A stretch of 5,643 nucleotides of DNA from Verrucomicrobiota bacterium (GTDB lineage: Bacteria; Verrucomicrobiota; Verrucomicrobiia; Limisphaerales; UBA9464). The notes below the pieces were generated by a model that was not told where the DNA came from, ran no database searches, and worked only from the letters and a program-made list of their open reading frames with translations. Of the stretch, positions 1 to 5,643 are shown one piece after another (within the stretch, counting starts at the first letter, position 1; each line of letters starts with the position of its first letter). A program made the position numbers and the translations under genes. The stretch is from NCBI GenBank assembly GCA_025354845.1, contig JANXMD010000296.1, forward strand, positions 1 to 5,643, in the 5' to 3' direction.

Positions 1-36
1 CACCCCTCGGGCGTCGTGGATTCGTAGGAACCGATT

Positions 37-46
37 GGGGGGGGGG
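37..46. repeat. G10 homopolymer run
   Basis: Ten consecutive G residues lie in non-coding sequence. A second run of eight G occurs at 262-269. Such runs are prone to polymerase slippage and to sequencing or assembly length errors, so the exact length is uncertain. No gene start is close enough to suggest phase variation. Confidence 0.9.
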
Positions 47-200
47 TCACCCCTCCGGAGATTTGGCTTTGTCGATGGGCAGCGCCCCCCGGGCTGATGG
101 CTTTCGCCGCTTCCAGGGGCTTCTTTCCCGGCCTGCTTTCATGCTTTCCAGATTCGATCCTTTCCCAAGCCGAAGCAGCGCGGGCCGCTCGTCCCACTGC

Positions 201-224
201 GGAGCCGCGTGAACGCGGTACTCC
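201..224. repeat. Strong GC-rich hairpin, possible interspersed palindromic repeat
   Basis: The two arms pair as GGAG plus CCGCG with CGCGG plus CTCC. This gives nine base pairs around a four-base loop (TGAA on the plus strand), with a two-base TA bulge in the right arm. No T-tract follows on either strand, so it does not look like a simple intrinsic terminator. The shape and the non-coding position fit a REP-type intergenic palindrome, but only one copy is present in this window, so repeat status is inference. It lies about 70 bases beyond the 3' end of the tRNA gene and could also act as a 3' processing or stop signal for that transcript. Confidence 0.5.
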
Positions 225-257
225 AAACAGGATGGCCGGATCCGGACTGGGCTGGGT

Positions 258-280
258 TGGCGGGGGGGGACTTCCCGCCG
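258..280 (-). terminator. Weak terminator-like stem after tRNA-Asn
   Basis: Reading the minus strand past the tRNA 3' end, GGCGGG (279-274) can pair with CCCGCC (264-259) around a nine-base loop that includes part of the C-run. The position, about 15 bases after the CCA end, suits transcript termination. No U-tract follows, so this is not a canonical intrinsic terminator and may be chance pairing in G+C-rich DNA. Confidence 0.25.
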
Positions 281-293
281 ACGGCCGGGGAGG

Positions 294-368
294 TGGCTCC
301 AGAGGTAGGACTCGAACCTACAACCACACGGTTAACAGCCGCGTGCTCTACCATTGAGCTACTCTGGA
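294..368 (-). tRNA. tRNA-Asn (anticodon GTT), CCA encoded
   Basis: The minus strand folds into a complete cloverleaf of 72 bases plus an encoded CCA (296-294). The acceptor stem pairs TCCAGAG (368-362) with CTCTGGA (304-298), followed by discriminator base G at 297. The D arm is GCTC-AATGGTA-GAGC. The anticodon stem pairs CGCGG with CCGTG, with one G-U wobble, around loop CTGTTAA, which carries GTT at the anticodon position and so reads Asn codons AAC and AAU. The variable loop is TGGTT. The T arm is GTAGG-TTCGAGT-CCTAC and fully paired. All invariant positions look intact, so it should be functional. It stands alone, with no second tRNA beside it, and is transcribed away from the large gene at 714. 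Confidence 0.97.
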
Positions 369-386
369 TTCCTGTAGCGGGCGCGG

Positions 387-416
387 ACGGTAACGACCGC
401 GTTTCCGTCGCGTCAA
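387..416 (-). promoter_or_regulatory. Putative promoter of tRNA-Asn
   Basis: On the minus strand, TTGACG (416-411) is a good -35 element, matching the sigma-70 consensus at five of six bases. After 18 bases it is followed by TACCGT (392-387), a poor -10 element that keeps the T, A and final T of the consensus. Transcription would begin near 380, about a dozen bases before the mature tRNA 5' end. That distance is normal for a tRNA leader. A perfect TTGACA lies further upstream (442-437), but I see no usable -10 at the right spacing from it. Confidence 0.4.
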
Positions 417-442
417 AGTCTTTTTCTCGGATTCTTTGTCAA

Positions 443-458
443 ACGGTTCGCAAACCGT
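443..458. repeat. Perfect inverted repeat beside a TTGACA box
   Basis: ACGGTT (443-448) and AACCGT (453-458) are exact reverse complements separated by CGCA. The repeat directly abuts a perfect minus-strand TTGACA (442-437). The symmetry could be an operator for a dimeric regulator or a small RNA hairpin. Six-base arms also arise by chance at this G+C content, so function is inference. Confidence 0.4.
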
Positions 459-665
459 GGGCTGGGAGTCCCCTCGAAACCACTCGTCTGCGCTGCCGAC
501 GCGTGTTTTGGGCCGCGATCCTAAGCATACACGCCACTCCAGGAAGGACCCAGCACCCACTGCCCACCCTGCCCTTCCCCTCGGAGGTGTCTGTCCCGGC
601 ACCCGCCTTTTCGCACCAAGTGCCGAGACGACCTACGTAGATACCCTCATACGAACCCTTTGTAC

Positions 666-684
666 TTTGGTGTGCGGAACCAAA
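666..684 (+). repeat. Leader hairpin upstream of the giant gene
   Basis: TTTGGT (666-671) pairs perfectly with ACCAAA (679-684) around a seven-base loop, ending 29 bases before the ATG at 714. If the transcript begins upstream of it, the hairpin would sit in the 5' untranslated region. It is A/T-rich at its ends and so only moderately stable. No riboswitch-like conserved core is recognisable. Confidence 0.3.
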
Positions 685-713
685 CCCGTCAGGCTTGGCC
701 CATCGATAACTGG

Positions 714-809
714 ATGACTCCCTTTCCTGCCGCCCCCCGCCTCCCATGGCTCCGCCTCTCGGTGACCCTTGCGTCGTCGCTCCTTGCGGCCGCCATCACG
801 GCACAGGCT
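714..809 (+). other. Signal peptide of the giant protein
   Basis: Residues 1-32 have a proline-rich N-terminal part with Arg9 and Arg14. A hydrophobic stretch of Leu, Val, Ala and Ser follows (about 15-28), ending in Ala30-Gln31-Ala32. The A-x-A pattern before Ala33 fits signal peptidase I cleavage. There is no lipobox cysteine, so it is not a lipoprotein. Confidence 0.8.
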
Positions 810-3800
810 GCGCTTCCGGCGGGACGGGACACCACCTTTCAAACCCAGCCTCTGGACGGCCTCGCCAATGCGGCGGTCGTTCTCCCTGATGGCAAGATCT
901 TAATCGGTGGCGCCTTCACCACGGTCGGTGGGGTCGCCCGCCCGGGTCTGGCCCGGCTGAACGCCGATGGCTCGCTGGACGCCTCCTTCGCGCCGCCCAT
1001 CGCGGCCACCGGTACTTTTGGTAAACCGGTGGTGACCGGATTGGTCCGGCAAGCCGACGGATCCATCCTCGTCGCGGGACAGCCGTCGTTCTTCACCACG
1101 GGCGCCGTGGTGCGCACCAACCTGATCCGATTTACGGCGGCCGGGGCCGTCGACGCGTCGTTCAACGCCAACGCAGCCAGCTTGGTTGCCGGCTTCGCAG
1201 TGCAGCCGGATGGCAAGGTGCTGTACTCCACCTTCCTCACCAGCGACGCTGCCTACGGCCCGGTACGGCTGAATGCGGACGGGTCCACGGATTCCAGCTT
1301 CCACTACACCACGGGAATTCAGAAGGGACTCCAACCGCTGCAATTCCAGGTGCAGGGAGACGGCCATATTCTCGTTCTGGAGGGCGACAACAACCCCAGC
1401 TTAGGAGGAATCCAGAATCTCGTTTGGCTCAAGGGCGATGGCTCCCTCGAAGCCACCTTCAAGTTCCCCTTCCAATTGCAGGATGAGAGCCGGTTCGCCG
1501 TGGCCGGAGACGGCAGCCTGCTGGTCGCGGGCTACACCGCACCTCCGGCGAACTTCACGCCCCAGATCCAGCGCGTGGCCGCCGACGGGACGCCGGATTC
1601 GACCTTCATCTTCCTCACCCAGCCCAACAACCAGGGCGTTCACCCAGTACCGGCGGCGTTTCAGCCGGACGGCGGGGCGGTGTTGGTCCGGAATCCAACC
1701 GCGGGGGATCGTCGCGTGAGTTTCTTCTATCTCACGTCCTCCGGTAAACTTGCCGGCAGCCTGGATCTCGCCAACGCCGGCAACCTTCCCGGGCTCGGCA
1801 CGCAGACCACGCGTGCTTTTGCCATGCAGCCGGACGGCAAATTGCTGTTCTCCCAAGTCTTCGTCGATGGAACGCAGAATGTGTTTGGCATGTTCCGGCT
1901 TCCGCCCCCGCCGGCTCCGGTGGCGCCGCTGATCACGGTCCAACCGGAATCCAAATCCATCGGTGCCGGGGAAACCCTGTTCCTCGGCGTCACGGCCACC
2001 AGCGCGAGCCCGATGACCTATCAATGGAAGCACGCCGGCACGAATCTGCCCGCGCAGACGGGTCAGTCCCTCAACCTCGGACAAGATTCCAAGGAGCGCG
2101 CCGGCGAGTTTGTGGTGATCGTGAGCAACGCCTTCGGATCGATCCCCAGTCTGGCGGCAACCATCACGGTGCGCCCTCCGGCCCCGATGGTCTTCACGGT
2201 CCAACCCGTCGGGGGCTCGGTGAGGTTGAGTCAGGCCTTCAGCTTCTCCGCCACCTACACCACGGAAGTGACCGGGGGCTATCAGTGGTACAAAAATCAA
2301 ACGCCGCTCGCCTCCGGTGCCGGACAGGGCTTCGGATCCGCCTTCCTGAGCTTGGCTGCCAATGATCCGTTGCGCGTGGGGGATTACTTTGTGGTCATCA
2401 CCAACGCGTTTGGCGGGGCGATCACCAGCACCGTGGTGCATCTCGACGTCATCCTTCCCGGTCCGCCGCAAGTGACGGTTCAGCCGCTGGATCTGGCGCT
2501 GTTTTCCACCCAACCAGTTCAGCTGAGCGTTGCGGCGATTGGTGACGGCACGCTCACCTATCAGTGGCAGCACGCGGGCACCAACCTCAAGACCAGTACG
2601 ACCATCTCCAGTGTCACCGGCCCCACGCTGGTGGTCGGCGGTACCAATCCGGATCGCTTTGGCGCCTATTCGGTGGTGGTTTCCCTCAATCCCGGAGGCA
2701 GCACCACCAGCCGAGTGGCACAGGTCACACCGCTACCCGCCGGCCCCCCGGTTCTCCTGAGCCAACCGCAGGGCTTCACGGTCAACTTCGGCCAGAGCAC
2801 CAACGTGTCGGCCGCCTTCAACGGCGAGGCGCCCCTGACCCTTTACTGGCTCCATGCCGGAACGAATGTGGTTTTTTCCCGCGGGCTGCCTGGACTGACG
2901 TTTCCCACGCTGGATGGTCCTTCCACCAACGCCTTCGCCTTCGCCGCCCTTCTCAGTACCGCCGGCAGCTATCAATTCGTGGCGTCCAATCGATTTGGCA
3001 GTGTGACGAGCAGCGTGGTGACCATCACCGTGACGCCGCCCACGCCCCTGACACTCCTTCGCGATCTCACCGACGCCGTGATCGGCATCGGTGAATTCAA
3101 CACGGTCGCACTGCGGCAAGGGCTCGTGGTGACCAATCTCGGAAACGCGGAAACGACTCACCTGCTCGCGTTCCGGGTGGAAGGAGGCTTGCCGCCGTTT
3201 CGTGGGACCGGCAATTGGCAGTTAGCGCTAGGGGTGAGCAACCGTTACTACATCGGCGACAATACCGGTGCGGCCGCGACCGTTGGCACCTGGGGCTACC
3301 TGCCGGGAGGCGACAATTATTTTGCGCTCACCAATTTTCCACGACTCGGCGACGTGGCGCGCTTGGAGGCTTACGAAGATGGGCGGTACGGCATCATCCT
3401 CGGAGGCAACACCGCCCAGGTGCAGTCCGGAACCTATCGCGTTCTTGGAAACCGACGGCCGGCGACCAACACCTTCACCGTCGACGTCGTCAGCTCGAAT
3501 CCCGTGGCCTTTCGCTGGATGAAAGACGGCCTTCCCTTGACTCGTCTTTACACCACCACCACCTCATCGCTGGGAACGGCCCCAGCTCCCGGCGGTGTCA
3601 ATGAGCGGGTGCAAATCAGCATCCCAGACGTGCAGCCCTCCGACGTCGGCATCTATTCGGTCGATTTGGAGAATTGGTTCCCCAATCCCGATCACAGCGC
3701 GGGTCAGCCGGCTTATTTGGTCACTTCCATTTCGCACAGCAGTGCGGTGAAACTCACTGTGCGTGGCTACACCGAAACGAATGCCCCACCGGTGCTCAGC

Positions 3801-5643
3801 GCGATTGAATTCGCCCGCGCCGAGCCCACCGCAGTGACGTTGCTGGAGGACCGCACTCTGCTCCTCGGTGCTGGAACCACGCTCAGCCTGGTCGCTCCCG
3901 ACGGTCGCACGAACTGGCAGAAGGGAAATTTCCCAGCCCCCATCCGGGCCGTGCTGACGGATGGACTGGACGGAGCCGTCGTTGGAGGGCACACCGGCGA
4001 TTCCGGTGATTGGTTTCTCCAACGCATACGCCCGACCAATCAGGTGGTAGGCGGCAAGACGAACCTGCTTTTCACCAACCTGTGGTCGGCAGCAATCGCC
4101 GGCCCCAGCACGAACTTCATCGATACCTCAGGCATCGTCCACGGGGCCGAAGTGGCCGCGTTGTTGCCGACGGCGGATGGCGTTCTGGTCGCCGGCCGAT
4201 TCCGCGGTCAGACGCGGTTTGGCGTGACCAACGTGCCCTACATTGCCGGCCTGTTCTTCCCACTCGGCGGCACCACCCTCACCAACAGTGCCACCGCCGC
4301 GTTCGATCGCTCCTGGGATCTCTACCTCGCGAAGTTTGATCTCGCCGGCAAACTGCTCTGGGTTCGCGGATACGGCGGCGTCAACGACGAGCGAGTGGCC
4401 AGCTTCACGACGAATAACGCGGGCGAGCTGTTCCTTTCGGGCTCGTTCAAGGGAATCGCGAAGTTTGGTGGGGTGACGATGGAATCCACCAAGCGCATTG
4501 ATTCGCCGACGCTCACCAACTACGCCACCGACGGATTCATCGCCAAGCTTACGGCCGACGGCACTCCGATCTGGGTGAAACGATTGGGCGGGCTGTTCAA
4601 CAACTTCCTGGCCGATACCCAGATTGCCTCGGCGGTGACCGACGGGGCCGGAAACATTTTTGTGAGCGCCACGCGGAATCAGACTTCCGTTTCGCTCCAG
4701 CCAGGAATGACGGTCGGGGCCCACTACCTTGCCCGGCTGAATCCCGACGGAGAACTCCAGTGGGCCCAGACCGTGGAAGCCGTCGGAAATCTCGATTCCT
4801 TCGCCGGCGTGGGAGCATCCCGGCTGGCACTCGATTCGGCGGGCAATGTCTTCCTGTCGGACGCCATTAACCCCAATGGGTCCTCGCTGCCAATCACCCT
4901 GGGCGCGGCAGGCATCGATCGCCGCCTCGCTGCCGGCACCCTCCTCGCCAAGATTGCGCCGAACGGTTCGTTGCTGTGGGCCCGGGCCCTCGATGAAAAA
5001 CTCCCCTTCGCCGACGATGCGCGCACGGCAAACACACGATTCGTGGCCGCCACTCCCGCCGGGGAACTGGTCTTGGTGGGCTCCATGTCGGGCGGCACGA
5101 CTTCCTCCTCGACCCATTCCGCAGGTCAGCGGATGGACACGATTGAGCTCTACACCACCAACAGCGGGAGCGTGGTTCCGACGGTGCTCTACATTGCACG
5201 GCTCGCCGCCTCCTTCGTTCCCGAGGCTCCGAAACTCACCCTGCTGCCCATGGATCAAACCGGCCTGCTTCAGGACTCGCTCACGCTGTCTGGAGTCGCG
5301 ACCGGAGTGCCGGCGCCGACCTTCCAATGGCTTCGCAATGGAACTCCAATTTCGGGCGCCACCAATCGGTTGCTCACGTTCGCAGATCTGGAGCGCACCA
5401 ACGTGGGTCACTACGCACTCGTCGTCAGCAATGCCTTTGGATCGGTGACCAGCCCGTCGGCGGACGTCACCCCGCAACTCCGCCCGACCATGACTGGATG
5501 GACGCTGGTCACCGCCACCACCAACTACCTCGGCACGCCAGTGCGCGTGGCGGCCGACGATGACGGCAATGCCTACGCGATGCTCACCGGCTGGGCCAAC
5601 GGCGAGAGAGTGCGCGACGAGATAAACGCCGCGCGCGCGTTGG
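714..5643 (+). CDS. Giant secreted multidomain propeller/Ig-like repeat protein, 3' truncated by window
   Basis: The frame is open from the ATG for 1643 codons with no stop and runs off the right edge. In order it has a signal peptide (residues 1-32), seven delta-60-like repeats (about 39-396), four Ig-like domains (about 404-773), an unrecognised module (778-912), a divergent Ig-like domain (919-1016), about seven SBBP-like repeats (1025-1501), an Ig-like domain (1503-1585) and the start of a further repeat. I see no cysteine codon in the whole visible frame and no catalytic motif. The start at 714 is chosen because it places a proper signal peptide at the N-terminus. No clear Shine-Dalgarno sequence precedes it, and in-frame GTG (672) or TTG (660) would add 14-18 residues before the signal. 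Export to the cell surface or medium is strongly implied. A role in adhesion, matrix formation or polymer binding is inference from domain types. The unseen C-terminus should carry any anchoring or sorting signal. Confidence 0.92.
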   Translation, partial: MTPFPAAPRLPWLRLSVTLASSLLAAAITAQAALPAGRDTTFQTQPLDGLANAAVVLPDGKILIGGAFTTVGGVARPGLARLNADGSLDASFAPPIAATGTFGKPVVTGLVRQADGSILVAGQPSFFTTGAVVRTNLIRFTAAGAVDASFNANAASLVAGFAVQPDGKVLYSTFLTSDAAYGPVRLNADGSTDSSFHYTTGIQKGLQPLQFQVQGDGHILVLEGDNNPSLGGIQNLVWLKGDGSLEATFKFPFQLQDESRFAVAGDGSLLVAGYTAPPANFTPQIQRVAADGTPDSTFIFLTQPNNQGVHPVPAAFQPDGGAVLVRNPTAGDRRVSFFYLTSSGKLAGSLDLANAGNLPGLGTQTTRAFAMQPDGKLLFSQVFVDGTQNVFGMFRLPPPPAPVAPLITVQPESKSIGAGETLFLGVTATSASPMTYQWKHAGTNLPAQTGQSLNLGQDSKERAGEFVVIVSNAFGSIPSLAATITVRPPAPMVFTVQPVGGSVRLSQAFSFSATYTTEVTGGYQWYKNQTPLASGAGQGFGSAFLSLAANDPLRVGDYFVVITNAFGGAITSTVVHLDVILPGPPQVTVQPLDLALFSTQPVQLSVAAIGDGTLTYQWQHAGTNLKTSTTISSVTGPTLVVGGTNPDRFGAYSVVVSLNPGGSTTSRVAQVTPLPAGPPVLLSQPQGFTVNFGQSTNVSAAFNGEAPLTLYWLHAGTNVVFSRGLPGLTFPTLDGPSTNAFAFAALLSTAGSYQFVASNRFGSVTSSVVTITVTPPTPLTLLRDLTDAVIGIGEFNTVALRQGLVVTNLGNAETTHLLAFRVEGGLPPFRGTGNWQLALGVSNRYYIGDNTGAAATVGTWGYLPGGDNYFALTNFPRLGDVARLEAYEDGRYGIILGGNTAQVQSGTYRVLGNRRPATNTFTVDVVSSNPVAFRWMKDGLPLTRLYTTTTSSLGTAPAPGGVNERVQISIPDVQPSDVGIYSVDLENWFPNPDHSAGQPAYLVTSISHSSAVKLTVRGYTETNAPPVLSAIEFARAEPTAVTLLEDRTLLLGAGTTLSLVAPDGRTNWQKGNFPAPIRAVLTDGLDGAVVGGHTGDSGDWFLQRIRPTNQVVGGKTNLLFTNLWSAAIAGPSTNFIDTSGIVHGAEVAALLPTADGVLVAGRFRGQTRFGVTNVPYIAGLFFPLGGTTLTNSATAAFDRSWDLYLAKFDLAGKLLWVRGYGGVNDERVASFTTNNAGELFLSGSFKGIAKFGGVTMESTKRIDSPTLTNYATDGFIAKLTADGTPIWVKRLGGLFNNFLADTQIASAVTDGAGNIFVSATRNQTSVSLQPGMTVGAHYLARLNPDGELQWAQTVEAVGNLDSFAGVGASRLALDSAGNVFLSDAINPNGSSLPITLGAAGIDRRLAAGTLLAKIAPNGSLLWARALDEKLPFADDARTANTRFVAATPAGELVLVGSMSGGTTSSSTHSAGQRMDTIELYTTNSGSVVPTVLYIARLAASFVPEAPKLTLLPMDQTGLLQDSLTLSGVATGVPAPTFQWLRNGTPISGATNRLLTFADLERTNVGHYALVVSNAFGSVTSPSADVTPQLRPTMTGWTLVTATTNYLGTPVRVAADDDGNAYAMLTGWANGERVRDEINAARAL
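828..1901 (+). other. Seven delta-60-type repeats, predicted beta-propeller
   Basis: Residues 39-396 contain seven copies of the motif x-P-D-G-K-x-L-x-x-G or a decayed form, with the Asp at about 59, 115, 166, 216, 266, 319 and 374. Spacings are 50 to 56 residues. Most copies end in a phrase like 'LNADGSLDASF' (83-92, 193-196, 243-249, 293-298). Copy 1 is the clearest, with 'LIGGAF' after the Asp motif and 'ARLNADGS' near its end. Copies 2 and 4 have lost parts of the motif. This is the delta-60 repeat family (TIGR02608-like), and seven copies is the count expected for one closed seven-bladed propeller. The fold is inference from repeat count and family. Confidence 0.8.
1923..3032 (+). other. 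Four tandem Ig-like domains
   Basis: Residues 404-773 split into four units of 83 to 99 residues. Each begins near 'VQP' or 'SQP', has a core Trp (438, 525, 618, 712) in a 'Y-Q-W' or 'Y-W' setting, and nears its end with a Tyr/Phe strand followed by 'SNAFGS'-like turns (SNAFGS, TNAFGG, a decayed copy, SNRFGS). Units 1, 3 and 4 share 'HAGTN' just after the Trp. The cysteine pair of classical Ig domains is absent, as is common in bacterial Ig-like folds. Such arrays usually act as stalks or spacers on surface proteins. Confidence 0.8.
3045..3449 (+). other. Unrecognised module between Ig-like domains
   Basis: Residues 778-912 match neither the Ig-like nor the propeller repeats around them. The segment is rich in Gly, Asn, Tyr and short predicted strands, with phrases such as 'VVTNLGNAETTHLLAF', 'NRYYIGDNTG' and 'YLPGGDNYFAL'. 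The phrases suggest a compact all-beta domain, possibly a carbohydrate-binding or pre-peptidase-like jelly roll. That is a guess, because I see no signature of a named family. Confidence 0.45.
3468..3761 (+). other. Divergent fifth Ig-like domain
   Basis: Residues 919-1016 keep the Ig-like core: Trp935 in 'FRWMKDGLPL', then 'DVQPSDVGIYSV', then a last strand ending 'VKLTV'. The segment between the D-x-G-x-Y motif and the last strand is longer than in the other copies and includes 'NWFPNPDHSAG', so an inserted loop is likely. Confidence 0.65.
3786..5216 (+). other. SBBP-type repeats, predicted second beta-propeller
   Basis: Residues 1025-1501 carry about seven motifs of the form Y-L-A-K-F-x-x-x-G-x-L-L-W, alternating with 'DGAGNIFVSG'-like strands. 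The core Trp residues are at 1068, 1124, 1216, 1287, 1350 and 1422, and the seventh motif ('YIARL' near 1493) lacks the Trp. The clearest copies are 'DLYLAKFDLAGKLLWVRG' (1202 onward) and the next three. This resembles SBBP (seven-bladed beta-propeller) repeats. The first two blades and the last are degenerate, so the exact count is tentative. Confidence 0.7.
5220..5468 (+). other. Sixth Ig-like domain
   Basis: Residues 1503-1585 form the most canonical copy: a long hydrophobic strand ('LTLSGVATG'), Trp1539 in 'FQWLRNGTPI', then 'GHYALVVSNAFGSVTS'. The D-x-G-x-Y position reads N-V-G-H-Y with Tyr1567. It follows the SBBP-like propeller after a very short linker. Confidence 0.8.
5469..5643 (+). 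other. Start of a further repeat module, cut by window edge
   Basis: After the sixth Ig-like domain the frame continues with a strand-rich segment containing 'VAADDDGNAYAMLTG' (residues around 1610-1624). This matches the D-x-x-G-N-x-Y phrase at the start of SBBP-type blades. A third propeller or a similar repeat probably begins here. The sequence ends before this can be tested. Confidence 0.45.

Larger units (their letters stand above)
1..293. other. Stretch without a supported gene, left of the tRNA
   Basis: I find no convincing gene here. The short open frames on both strands have compositions dominated by Arg, Gly, Pro and Ser, as expected from chance reading of G+C-rich DNA. They lack ribosome binding sites and resemble no family I know. 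One plus-strand frame enters from the left edge and stops at 95-97. One minus-strand frame is open to the left edge without a good ATG. Either could be the tail of a neighbouring gene, but neither looks like protein. The visible content is a run of ten G, a strong hairpin at 201-224 and a terminator-like stem at 258-280, described separately. Confidence 0.6.
369..713. other. Divergent intergenic region, no gene seen
   Basis: This region separates the minus-strand tRNA-Asn from the plus-strand giant gene. It must hold the promoter of each. The short open frames crossing it overlap the tRNA on either strand, or lack starts with ribosome binding sites, and their translations resemble no protein. 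The tRNA promoter is the only one I can place. For the large gene I find no convincing -35/-10 pair. Two short inverted repeats (443-458 and 666-684) are listed separately. Confidence 0.6.

Noticed and set aside
1..55. Repeated CACCCCTC at 1-8 and 48-55 as a CRISPR or tandem array
   Set aside because: Only two eight-base copies are present, with different flanks and no third unit visible.
236..245. CCGGATCCGG palindrome
   Set aside because: A ten-base palindrome without a loop is common in G+C-rich DNA and nothing nearby supports a function.
348..602. Minus-strand frame of 84 codons reading into the tRNA
   Set aside because: It overlaps the tRNA 5' end and its promoter, ends in the usual tRNA-derived 'SRVAQW' phrase and resembles no protein family.
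209..640. Plus-strand open frame of 143 codons spanning the tRNA
   Set aside because: It reads through the complement of the tRNA-Asn gene. The phrase 'VGLEPTTTRLTAACSTIELL' is the well-known false translation of an antisense tRNA.
638..668. Possible promoter for the giant gene (TACTTT as -10)
   Set aside because: The -10 candidate matches the consensus at only three positions and there is no -35 element at the right spacing.
1401..2573. Minus-strand open frame of 390 codons
   Set aside because: It is antisense to the delta-60 and Ig-like region, with low-complexity Arg/Gly/Glu-rich composition and no recognisable domain.
3550..3562. Short ACC microsatellite
   Set aside because: It is a run of four Thr codons inside the coding frame of an Ig-like domain and is too short to matter.
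4128..5477. Minus-strand open frame of 449 codons
   Set aside because: It lies wholly opposite the large plus-strand gene. Its translation is rich in Arg, Gly, Glu and His with no fold-like pattern, while the plus strand shows clear Ig-like and propeller repeats. Long antisense frames are expected in G+C-rich coding DNA.

Overview
This window looks like chromosomal DNA from a high-G+C environmental bacterium. Verrucomicrobiota is the best guess, perhaps the Pedosphaera/Limisphaerales side. That guess rests on protein style: a very large secreted protein mixing delta-60 propeller repeats, immunoglobulin-like (Ig-like) repeats of the 'YQW..HAGTNL' and 'SNAFGSVTS' type, and SBBP-type propeller repeats is typical of that phylum. 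No ribosomal or other marker gene is present to confirm it.

Layout. Positions 1-293 hold no convincing gene. They contain a 10-G homopolymer, a strong GC-rich hairpin (201-224) and a weak terminator-like stem. A complete tRNA-Asn(GTT) with an encoded CCA lies on the minus strand (294-368), with a plausible promoter just upstream on that strand. Positions 369-713 are the divergent intergenic region between the tRNA and the next gene, with two short inverted repeats and no gene.

From 714 to the right edge, one plus-strand reading frame stays open for 1643 codons plus one base and has no stop inside the window, so it is easily missed by tools that need a stop codon. It encodes a secreted or cell-surface giant protein. 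In order it has a signal peptide, a propeller of seven delta-60-like repeats, four Ig-like domains, a module I do not recognise, a fifth divergent Ig-like domain, a second propeller of about seven SBBP-like repeats, a sixth Ig-like domain, and the start of what looks like another propeller. The C-terminus lies outside the window.

There is no operon visible and no sign of CRISPR, toxin-antitoxin, phage, transposase or defence genes. The protein has no recognisable catalytic motif. A structural, adhesive or binding role at the cell surface is an inference from the domain types only.
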